This document shows positions 1 to 7,298 of a stretch of DNA of 33,262 bases, piece by piece. The stretch's first letter is position 1; the number at the start of each line of letters is the position of its first letter. This stretch comes from Granulicella sp. S190 (GTDB lineage: Bacteria > Acidobacteriota > Terriglobia > Terriglobales > Acidobacteriaceae): assembly GCF_009766095.1 (NCBI RefSeq), contig NZ_LMUD01000012.1, positions 1 through 33,262 on the forward strand, in the 5' to 3' direction. Under the pieces are notes generated by a model. That model did not search any database. It was not told the origin of the DNA and was given only the letters and a program-made list of their open reading frames with translations. The position numbers and the translations under genes were made by a program.

Positions 1-1224
1 AAGAGCGCCGAAGAGGCTTCGGCCTCATTACCCACAACAACCGGTACTGAGGCTGAGGACTTTCCCGATGCCCCCCCTCAAGATGTGATTTCGAAGGGGA
101 CGCTCTCAGACGTAGACGAGGCAAAAGAGAGCGCGCCGGAGCCGCGTGGTGTTGAAGCCTTTCTCGAAGACAAGTATGACGGCATGCGAGCGCAGGTGCA
201 CTGTGGAGATGCAGGACAGCCCGGACGTGTCGCGATCTACTCGCGCAATAAAGAGGACGTGACCGAGAGCTTTCCCGAACTGGAAGAGGCCTTTGCATGC
301 GTCCGTTCGGAGGCAGAGGTGGCGGTTGGGTCACTCATCTTTGACGGAGAGATCCTGGGATGGGACTTCGAGCAGGGGCGTGCACTGCCGTTCGCAGTGC
401 TGGGGCAGAGGATCGGACGGAAGCGGGTCTCGAATGAGTGGCGGCAGCAGGTGCCCGTGGTCTTTATGGCCTTCGATCTGATGTACGCTGGCGGCGAACT
501 GCTGTTGGAGTTGCCGCTCAGGGAGCGACGCAATCGACTGGAGACAGTGGTGGAACGGCTGGTTGAGAAGGTGGTGTCTCCGCTGCTGGTGGACGAACGC
601 GCGCGAAACTCGCAAACGGTGCTGTTCGCCGGTGACGAGAGCATAGGTCTGGAGCGGCTCATGATCTCGCCATCGCGGCTGGTGGAGTCCGCCGAGGATA
701 TCGACCGGGCCTATGCCGACGCGAGAGCGCGAGCGAACGAGGGAGTGATGTTGAAGGCGGTAGGCTCTGTCTATCAGCCCGGCCGTCGCGGCCTCGCGTG
801 GGTGAAGTTGAAGCGGGAGCTCGCAACGCTCGACGTCGTGGTGACGGGGGCCGAGTTTGGGCATGGCCGTCGTGCGGGCATCTTGAGCGATTACACATTC
901 GCGGTGCGCGGCAGCAATGGCGAGCTGCTCAATGTGGGAAAGGCGTACTCGGGGCTTACCGATATTGAGATTGGCGAAATGAGCGCGTGGATGATGGAGC
1001 ACACGCTCGAAGATCAGGGATTCTTTCGCACGGTCGAACCTCTGATGGTGCTGGAGATCGCGTTCAACAACATTATGCGCAGCGGTCGCCACGCTAGCGG
1101 ATTTGCACTCCGATTTCCACGCATTTTGAAGATTCGCACAGACAAACCAGTAAGCGAGATTGATACCGTCGAGCGGGTCGAGGAGGTCTATCAATCCCAG
1201 GTGGATAAACCTACTGAATCGTAA
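1..1224 (+). CDS. ATP-dependent DNA ligase, C-terminal part (5' end outside window)
   Basis: Joins nicks in duplex DNA using ATP through a ligase-adenylate intermediate. The reading frame is open from base 1, so the N-terminal DNA-binding domain and true start lie upstream. Motif I is EDKYDGMR, with the adenylated lysine at 172-174. Motif III appears as IFDGEI, IIIa as FMAFDLMYAGG, motif IV as EGVMLK and motif V as WVKLKRE. The C-terminal OB domain carries the late motif RFPRILKIRTDK, so the catalytic core is complete. Just before motif I lies about 50 residues rich in Ala, Glu, Asp, Ser and Pro, which looks like a flexible linker inserted between the DNA-binding and nucleotidyltransferase domains. 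The architecture resembles the LigB-like bacterial ligases often encoded near a helicase and a nuclease; those neighbours are not visible here. Family assignment is secure; the cellular role is inference. Confidence 0.92.
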   Translation, partial: KSAEEASASLPTTTGTEAEDFPDAPPQDVISKGTLSDVDEAKESAPEPRGVEAFLEDKYDGMRAQVHCGDAGQPGRVAIYSRNKEDVTESFPELEEAFACVRSEAEVAVGSLIFDGEILGWDFEQGRALPFAVLGQRIGRKRVSNEWRQQVPVVFMAFDLMYAGGELLLELPLRERRNRLETVVERLVEKVVSPLLVDERARNSQTVLFAGDESIGLERLMISPSRLVESAEDIDRAYADARARANEGVMLKAVGSVYQPGRRGLAWVKLKRELATLDVVVTGAEFGHGRRAGILSDYTFAVRGSNGELLNVGKAYSGLTDIEIGEMSAWMMEHTLEDQGFFRTVEPLMVLEIAFNNIMRSGRHASGFALRFPRILKIRTDKPVSEIDTVERVEEVYQSQVDKPTES

Positions 1225-1369
1225 TAACTCGATTAGCAATGACGGAGAGTTACCGATGGTGACTCTGGTAATGAAATTGGAAATCGGCTTTATATCAATT
1301 GCGGCGTAAGCCATTCGCCTGCTAGGCTGCAACCCTGACTCTCTGGGCCCGGTACGAATAGGTTTGCGG

Positions 1370-2947
1370 ATGAGACACCAAAGCAGCTACTTTCCTAGCG
1401 GTATAACTCGATTCCTCATTATTCTTTCGAGTTTCTGCGCCTTGGATCTTCTGTCGTGGCCGATCTTCTTTTCCTACTTCCTTTGGGTCTTCGCGGATAG
1501 AAGCAATTTTCTCAATCTCGACTACCTGATATCGCAGCATCTTCGCATAGGGGTCGACACCTTCTATTCGTACGGACTGCTTCCAGTGTTTCTACAGCAT
1601 GTCCTGTTTGCCGTCTTCGGGCGGGGCTACTGGCCCATGATCGGATGCACCATCGTAGTCGCCATTCTGTTGGCGGTTTTCTGGTCCATGTTTGTGCGCT
1701 CTGTCTCCAATCGATGGATCTATCTCCTGGCGGTCGTGGCGATCTCGCCTCTTCTTCTGGGCGGAGTCAATCCCAACTTTCCTTACTCGCTGGTAGAGCT
1801 CTCCATGTTGTTCTCTCTGCTGTTTCTTCTGAGGGGACGTCCGGAGGTGGCTCTTGCGATCTCGATGATAGGGTGCGTGAGCGTTCCCTCGTTGCCACTC
1901 CTTCTTACTGGTCTTCTGGTGCTGTATCTCGTGGTGGACTGGTGGAGCGAAGGCGTACGCAGGCCGTCGGTTCTGCTGCGCCGGCTCGCTCCTGGCATAG
2001 CGACCTATGCAGTGCTTGCGGTTTTTCTAGGCACGTTTTTCAGCTTCAGATCGATGCTGGCAACCGCGCTGCCAGTGATGGGGATGAAGTACTACTACGT
2101 CGCCAGAAATACAGGCTTCAACGATCTGATCTCGTTTTTACATCCGCCGGGATACAGCTTCAAATACTATGCGGTGTACTCTTTTGTCACGCCGGTTGCA
2201 TGGTGGGTCGTCAGCACGCTTGGGCTTGTCGTTCTCGCACTCTTCGCGGCGCGCACGATGATTCGCAACCGCAAGCCAGATCCCCGGCATGCCATCGTCG
2301 TCTTCTGTGCGGTCATCCAGGTCTTCTTCGCCTGTTTTGCTTATCGGAATGAAGGCGAGCACTTCATCTACGATCCTGTCACCGCAGCAGGCATGCTCGT
2401 GGCGATCTCGGTATTTCCGGTTCCACGCTATCGCAAACGACTTCTTATTCTGTTTGCCTGCATCGGACTCATGGCCCAGGCGAGTCAGATTCGTCATTCT
2501 CTTTCATCCTGGAAAGAGACTTCTCCTTCTTCGCTCACGGCGAGACTCTACGCCGAACCGGAGTACCCCTCGGAGATGGCGCATATCCTACAGATCGCCG
2601 CTACGCAGAAGGTGCTGCTGATGTCGAACGCAACAGGCGTGCATCACTTCTACCCTAAGCTCATGCCGGTGAACTCATGGTTTCTCGTCTCGGGGCTTAT
2701 GGCTCCGCCAGACCGGGAACGTGTGCTTGCCAGCATGCGTAGCGCGGACGTGATCGTCGAGGATACCGTCAACCCGCCATGGTTTATCGACCGCGATCCT
2801 GAAGCGATAAAAGAGGTACGCGGTATGTGCCTCACCGAGGTGACGAAGCACTTCCAGATCTGGTGGAAGACTCCTCCGGATGGTGCAGTCTGCAAAGCGA
2901 ATCCGCGTCAGACACCTGGCAATGCCGTTGCAAATCTCGAGAGATAA
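1370..2947 (+). CDS. Polytopic membrane protein, GT-C glycosyltransferase-like
   Basis: About 525 residues. The first roughly 370 are dominated by 9 to 11 hydrophobic segments; a soluble C-terminal part of about 150 residues follows. An early loop reads YGLLPVFLQHVLFAVFGRGY, similar in style to the Y-G-P-L loop of GT-C (PMT/ArnT-type) lipid-sugar-dependent glycosyltransferases, and an acidic residue (D in VDTFYSYG) precedes it, as is common in that fold. I cannot name a family with certainty. If the reading is right it transfers a sugar from a polyprenyl carrier at the periplasmic face. The start is chosen at ATG 1370; a TTG two codons upstream (1364) is also in frame, and neither has a good ribosome-binding site. 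It stands alone, 145 bases after the ligase, and could equally be an unrelated transporter-like protein. Confidence 0.7.
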   Translation: MRHQSSYFPSGITRFLIILSSFCALDLLSWPIFFSYFLWVFADRSNFLNLDYLISQHLRIGVDTFYSYGLLPVFLQHVLFAVFGRGYWPMIGCTIVVAILLAVFWSMFVRSVSNRWIYLLAVVAISPLLLGGVNPNFPYSLVELSMLFSLLFLLRGRPEVALAISMIGCVSVPSLPLLLTGLLVLYLVVDWWSEGVRRPSVLLRRLAPGIATYAVLAVFLGTFFSFRSMLATALPVMGMKYYYVARNTGFNDLISFLHPPGYSFKYYAVYSFVTPVAWWVVSTLGLVVLALFAARTMIRNRKPDPRHAIVVFCAVIQVFFACFAYRNEGEHFIYDPVTAAGMLVAISVFPVPRYRKRLLILFACIGLMAQASQIRHSLSSWKETSPSSLTARLYAEPEYPSEMAHILQIAATQKVLLMSNATGVHHFYPKLMPVNSWFLVSGLMAPPDRERVLASMRSADVIVEDTVNPPWFIDRDPEAIKEVRGMCLTEVTKHFQIWWKTPPDGAVCKANPRQTPGNAVANLER

Positions 2948-3120
2948 AGACTGGCGGAATAAGCGTTCTGCTCTGTGATCCAAGCAAGTTGTCTACATGC
3001 GAAGGGACAACGGTTCGACCCGTGTCACCGTCTCCGTGGTTAGCATGCTGCGCACGAGCGCCTTCCTGCGTCCACGCCACATGAGTGACAGATCTACCCA
3101 TCGAGGCGGAGAATGCTAGG

Positions 3121-4986
3121 GTGAGCTTCAAGATATCCAGACGCGGATTGTTGCAGGGCGGAGCTGCTATCGTCGTAGGCGGAGCCTTGCAGCGCGCAGG
3201 GTTTGCTGCGGTTGGAGCGCCACTTGAAGAGGTGGGCTACGGGCAGGTAACGCTCAAGAGCGCGATGCACCTGGCACAGTACGAGAATGTCCGCTCCATC
3301 CTGATGGGTCTCAGCGACGATAGCCTGCTAATGCCGTTTCGAAAGATGGCTGGTCAGGATGCACCGGGTGAAGATATTGGCGGCTGGTATCAGTACCGCG
3401 CCGACTATGACTACAAGAAAGATGACGCCGGACTGGCTCCCAGCGCGACCTTTGGGCAGTGGGTTTCAGCCTTATCGCGGATGTATGCGATCTCCGGCGA
3501 CCCCGCATTGCAGCAGCGAGCGTTAGGTTTGAATCATCTCTATGCGAAGACGATTGCGACGCAATACTATGCGAAGAATCGCTTTCCCGCTTACTGTTTC
3601 GATAAGCTTGTATGCGGTCTGATGGATGCACATCGCCTGGCAGGAGACGCGGACGCGCCTGCGATCCTCGAGCAGACGCATAAGGCCGCGCTGCCGGAGC
3701 TGCCTGGTCGCGCTATCGATCGAGAGGCGATCTGGCGGCAGGGCAAGGATGTCTCCTGGACCTGGGACGAGAGTTACACGCTGCCGGAAAATTTGTACCT
3801 TGTATCGGCACAGATGGGAGCGGAGGGCCACGTGTATCGCGAGATGGCCGACCACTATCTCGATGACGCTACGTACTTCGATCCACTGGCGCGCGGGGAG
3901 AATGTGCTGGGTGGGAAACATGCGTACAGCTATGTCAATGCGCTCTGCTCAGCGATGCAGGCTTACATAACTGGAGGCAGTGAGAAGCATCTGCAGGCAG
4001 CGAAGAATGGCTTTGACATGCTGCTTGCCCAGAGTTTTGCGACTGGAGGATGGGGGCCGGACGAGCTATTGCGAAAGCCCGGCTCGGGCGAAGTGTTTGC
4101 AAGCCTGGCCAAGAGCCGCAACAGCTTCGAGACGCCATGCGGATCTTATGCACACATGAAGCTGACGCGCTATCTGCTGCGCTGCACGCGAGATGGTCGC
4201 TACGGAGACAGCATGGAGCGGGTGATGTACAACACAGTCCTCGGAGCGATGCCTCTGCAGCCGGACGGGCACGCCTTCTACTACGCGGACTATCACTCAC
4301 GCGCCCAAGTCGATCCTGCAGCAAACTCCCCGGAAGAAGCTCTGGGTTGCGGAGGCAAGCGTGCCTACTCCTCTCACCGCTGGCCTTGCTGTTCAGGTTC
4401 GCTGCCGCAGGTCGTCGCGGACTACTGGATCAATGGGTACTTTCACGAGCCCGGTGCTGTATGGGTGAATCTCTATCTGCCCTCCACTCTGCGATGGAGG
4501 GAAGGCTCGACAAGCATCGAGATGGAGCAGGAGGGGACATACCCAGAGACGCCCGAGGTTCGCCTTCGCATGAAGACCTCGCAGCCGATCTCATTCTCGC
4601 TGAAGCTACGCATTCCAGCCTGGGCCGAAGGCGCCACACTTCAGGTGAATGGCCGGCCGGTGCCACTCCGGGTCGTTTCGGGCTTTGCCACGGTTCAACG
4701 GAGATGGAAGACGGGAGATACCGTGAAGCTGCAACTGCCGATGAGGCCTCGGCTGGAGGTGCTGGACGAAGCGCATCCGGAGACCGCAGCGGTGATGGTA
4801 GGCCCCAGGGTTTTATTTGCGTTGGCTTCGGATCAGGTTGTGACAAGCAGGAATCACGCACTTAACCTCCAACAGTCTGGCTTAGGGGAGTGGATGCTGC
4901 AGAGCGCGAGTGGTCCCATCAGGATGGTGCCGTTCACCGCTGTAGGAAGCCAGGTCTACTCAACCTACCTTCAAGTGGTGGACTAG
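3121..4986 (+). CDS. Tat-exported glycoside hydrolase family 127 (beta-L-arabinofuranosidase-like)
   Basis: Predicted to remove L-arabinofuranosyl residues outside the cytoplasm. The N-terminus has a twin-arginine signal (SRRGLLQGG followed by a hydrophobic stretch), implying folded export. The DUF1680/GH127 domain fills the rest. Its hallmarks are the cysteine pair C423-C424 in HRWPCCSGSL and the upstream ETPC segment (E337, C340). In characterised GH127 enzymes a Glu and three Cys bind zinc, and one of the paired Cys is the nucleophile. There the Glu-Cys spacing is E-x-C; here it is E-x-x-C, so this is probably a divergent subfamily. I chose GTG 3121 because GGAGA lies eight bases upstream; an in-frame GTG at 3085 would add 12 residues ahead of the signal. 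It opens the carbohydrate block and is followed 66 bases later by an aldo/keto reductase. Substrate is inferred from the family only. Confidence 0.88.
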   Translation: MSFKISRRGLLQGGAAIVVGGALQRAGFAAVGAPLEEVGYGQVTLKSAMHLAQYENVRSILMGLSDDSLLMPFRKMAGQDAPGEDIGGWYQYRADYDYKKDDAGLAPSATFGQWVSALSRMYAISGDPALQQRALGLNHLYAKTIATQYYAKNRFPAYCFDKLVCGLMDAHRLAGDADAPAILEQTHKAALPELPGRAIDREAIWRQGKDVSWTWDESYTLPENLYLVSAQMGAEGHVYREMADHYLDDATYFDPLARGENVLGGKHAYSYVNALCSAMQAYITGGSEKHLQAAKNGFDMLLAQSFATGGWGPDELLRKPGSGEVFASLAKSRNSFETPCGSYAHMKLTRYLLRCTRDGRYGDSMERVMYNTVLGAMPLQPDGHAFYYADYHSRAQVDPAANSPEEALGCGGKRAYSSHRWPCCSGSLPQVVADYWINGYFHEPGAVWVNLYLPSTLRWREGSTSIEMEQEGTYPETPEVRLRMKTSQPISFSLKLRIPAWAEGATLQVNGRPVPLRVVSGFATVQRRWKTGDTVKLQLPMRPRLEVLDEAHPETAAVMVGPRVLFALASDQVVTSRNHALNLQQSGLGEWMLQSASGPIRMVPFTAVGSQVYSTYLQVVD

Positions 4987-5052
4987 CGGTCGCATGGCTT
5001 CGCGAGTCGAAAAATTTACAGCGGAGCCATCATCGCTCGCATCTTAAGTTCC

Positions 5053-6087
5053 ATGGAATACAGACAGCTTGGTAAATCGGGACTGAAGGTGCCGGAGCTA
5101 TGCTTCGGTGCAGGGACGTTTGGCTCAGCCAACGAGTTTTTCAAGGCCTGGTCGGAGACGACTCAGGAAGAAGCGAACCGGATAGTCGATATCTGCCTGG
5201 ACGCTGGAATGAACCTGTTCGATACGGCAGACGTGTATTCGGATGGAGAGAGCGAGAAGGCGCTAGGCAAGGCGCTGGCCAAGCACAACCGAAGCGATGT
5301 GATGATCTCGACCAAGGCAACCTTCCGCATTGGCAAGGGTCCGAACGACGTCGGCTCGTCGCGCTATCACTTGATTCAATCCGCAGAGCGCTCCTTGAAG
5401 CACTTGGGCACAGACTATATCGACATCTATCATCTGCATGCGTTCGACGCGACCTCGCCGGTGGAGGAGACGTTGCGTGCGCTCGATGATCTGGTGCGAG
5501 AAGGCAAGGTCCGATACATCGCCTGCTCGAACTTTTCGGGATGGCACCTGATGAAGTCGTTGAGCGTAAGCGAGCGTTATGGCTGGTCGCGCTACGTCGG
5601 CCACCAGGTTTATTACTCGCTGGTGGGCCGAGACTATGAGTGGGAGCTGATGCCACTTGCACTCGACCAGGGCGTAGGCGCCTTGGTTTGGTCGCCCTTG
5701 GGCTGGGGCCGTCTCACCGGAAAGATCCGTCGCGAGACAGGTATCCCGAAGGACAGCCGGTTGAACTCCAAGATGGTCAGCGACTCCGGTCCACAGGTAC
5801 CGGACGAGTATCTCTACACGGTCGTCGAAGCGATCGACGAGATAGCCAAAGAAACCGGAAAGACCGTACCGCAGATCGCGCTCAACTGGCTGCTCCGAAG
5901 ACCCACGGTCTCTACCCTGATCGTCGGTGCAAGAAACGAGGAGCAGTTGAAGCAAAATCTTGGCGCCATCGGCTGGGAGTTGACCAAAGAGCAGGTCGCC
6001 AAGCTTGATAAAGCGAGTGAGCTGCCGAAGACTTATCCCTACTGGCACCAGGCGCAGTTCAAAGAGCGCAACCCCTTACCAGTGTAG
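5053..6087 (+). CDS. Aldo/keto reductase
   Basis: NAD(P)H-dependent oxidoreductase with a TIM-barrel fold, 344 residues, normal for the family. The catalytic tetrad is visible: D57 and Y62 in FDTADVYS, K88 in ISTKA, and H129 in DIYHLHAFD. The C-terminal cofactor region includes STLIVGARNEEQLKQNLGA, typical of the YajO/potassium-channel-beta-like AKR group. No signal peptide, so cytoplasmic. It sits between GH127 and an SDR in the same direction, which suggests reduction or oxidation of a sugar or sugar-derived aldehyde, but the substrate cannot be read from sequence. ATG 5053 is the natural start because family conservation begins at once (MEYRQLGKSGLKV); no clear ribosome-binding site precedes it. 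Confidence 0.93.
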   Translation: MEYRQLGKSGLKVPELCFGAGTFGSANEFFKAWSETTQEEANRIVDICLDAGMNLFDTADVYSDGESEKALGKALAKHNRSDVMISTKATFRIGKGPNDVGSSRYHLIQSAERSLKHLGTDYIDIYHLHAFDATSPVEETLRALDDLVREGKVRYIACSNFSGWHLMKSLSVSERYGWSRYVGHQVYYSLVGRDYEWELMPLALDQGVGALVWSPLGWGRLTGKIRRETGIPKDSRLNSKMVSDSGPQVPDEYLYTVVEAIDEIAKETGKTVPQIALNWLLRRPTVSTLIVGARNEEQLKQNLGAIGWELTKEQVAKLDKASELPKTYPYWHQAQFKERNPLPV

Positions 6088-6229
6088 CGCCGGGATCGTG
6101 TCATGCCCTCGTTGTCGGCTGGCGGGCCGCAGAAGCCCGATCTCAGGATGGCCTGTGGCCTAAAAATTTGGGCAAAATTCGAAACGTTCGTCTACTCAAA
6201 GGATCAAACGAAGAAAGGAGCTTTAAAAC

Positions 6230-6949
6230 ATGACACTTGAGGACAAGTGCGTTCTCATCCTCGGCGGAACCTCTGGCATCGGCCTTGCTGTTGCCGAAGG
6301 CGCGAAGGCCGAAGGTTCAGATGTCATCGTGGTCTCGAGTAGACAAAGCCGGGTCGACTCGGCCTTGAAGCTGCTTGGCAAAAGAACTGAAGGCTTTGTT
6401 GCGGATCTCTCGGATGAGAGAGCAATCGAAGCGCTCTTTACCAAGGTTGGTCCATTCGATCACCTCGTCTACACGGCGGGAGACCCGGTGCTGCAGAGAC
6501 CGCTTGGAGAGACCAGCCTGGAGGACGCGAAGAAGTCGTTTGACGTACGGTTCTGGGGAGCGGTGATGGCGGCGAAGTATGGCAGCAGATCGATCCGCCC
6601 AGGGGGTTCCATCGTCTTCACCTCCAGCACGCTGCCGAGGCGGCCTGTGGCCGGCTTCGCCATGGGAGCGAGCCTCAACGGGGCCATGGAAGGTTTTGCC
6701 GTCTCGCTCGCCGTCGAGCTCGCGCCGGTACGCGTGAATGTAGTGGCGCCCGGCATCGTGCGAACGCCGATTTGGGACCGGCTGCCGGAGGCGCAGCGAG
6801 AGGCTTACTTCGCATCGCGAGCCGCTACGTTGCCGGTTGGAAGGGTGGGCGAGGCTGTGGATGTCGCCGAGGCTTACCTCTCGTTTATGCGAAGCCGGTT
6901 CACGACCGGTCAGATCCTGGTCGTGGATGGAGGCAGGCAGCTGGTGTAA
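6230..6949 (+). CDS. Atypical short-chain dehydrogenase/reductase lacking the YxxxK pair
   Basis: A 239-residue Rossmann-fold protein with the SDR dinucleotide-binding motif GGTSGIG (residues 12-18), the central DL after beta-4, and the late APG and VDGG segments. A serine pair (S132-S133) occupies the usual catalytic-serine place. The following Tyr-x-x-x-Lys is absent: the aligned stretch reads GASLN, with G146 and N150 where Tyr and Lys should be. A group of SDR-like proteins shares this loss with an NGA(L/M)E sequence, so the change looks inherited rather than a sequencing error. It may bind cofactor without classical SDR catalysis, or use other residues. The ATG at 6230 is preceded by an AGGAG ribosome-binding site near 6215. 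A degraded second SDR start lies just downstream. Confidence 0.88.
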   Translation: MTLEDKCVLILGGTSGIGLAVAEGAKAEGSDVIVVSSRQSRVDSALKLLGKRTEGFVADLSDERAIEALFTKVGPFDHLVYTAGDPVLQRPLGETSLEDAKKSFDVRFWGAVMAAKYGSRSIRPGGSIVFTSSTLPRRPVAGFAMGASLNGAMEGFAVSLAVELAPVRVNVVAPGIVRTPIWDRLPEAQREAYFASRAATLPVGRVGEAVDVAEAYLSFMRSRFTTGQILVVDGGRQLV

Positions 6950-7040
6950 CTGCAAGGGAAGGCTGAACTGTTTTTTCGCTCCGCATCTCATAGTCTTGGT
7001 TGTAAATTCTGAATATGAGGATGTCGCATGAAGATAAAAG

Positions 7041-7298
7041 ATGCCTGCACTCTTTGATTTATCGGGCAGGGTCGCTATCGTGACCAGTGCAATATTCTTC
7101 GGCTCCGCTGCGGTCGCTGAAGCATCTAGGGACATATCTGTAGCCGCGGATTGGGTCATAACTAAACTTCATCAGACCATCCCGGTAATCGATACCGACT
7201 GTCATTTGAGCAAACGCCGTATAACCGACGAAGCCCGGCACCTACCTAGGTTTGCCTGCCTGCAGGCTTCGGCTAATTTTTGCGTTCGCGAGGATTGA
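7041..7298 (+). pseudogene. Degenerate 5' fragment of a second short-chain dehydrogenase
   Basis: The first 26 or so codons read like the start of a classical SDR: MPALFDLSGRVAIVT, then a stretch ending in AAVAEAS that aligns without gaps to the usual nucleotide-binding helix (compare VTGASRGIGRAIAEAL). The three glycines of the cofactor motif have become Ser, Phe and Ser. After that no SDR homology can be seen, and the frame ends at 7298, immediately before the GH35 start. I interpret it as a decayed remnant of a gene that once stood between the SDR and the beta-galactosidase. Expression as an 85-residue peptide is possible but not supported by a good ribosome-binding site. This also accounts for most of the apparently gene-free space from 6950 to 7298. 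Confidence 0.5.

Noticed and set aside
331..1332. A 333-codon minus-strand frame opposite the DNA ligase
   Set aside because: His/Leu/Arg-rich shadow of the ligase reading frame, with no family features.
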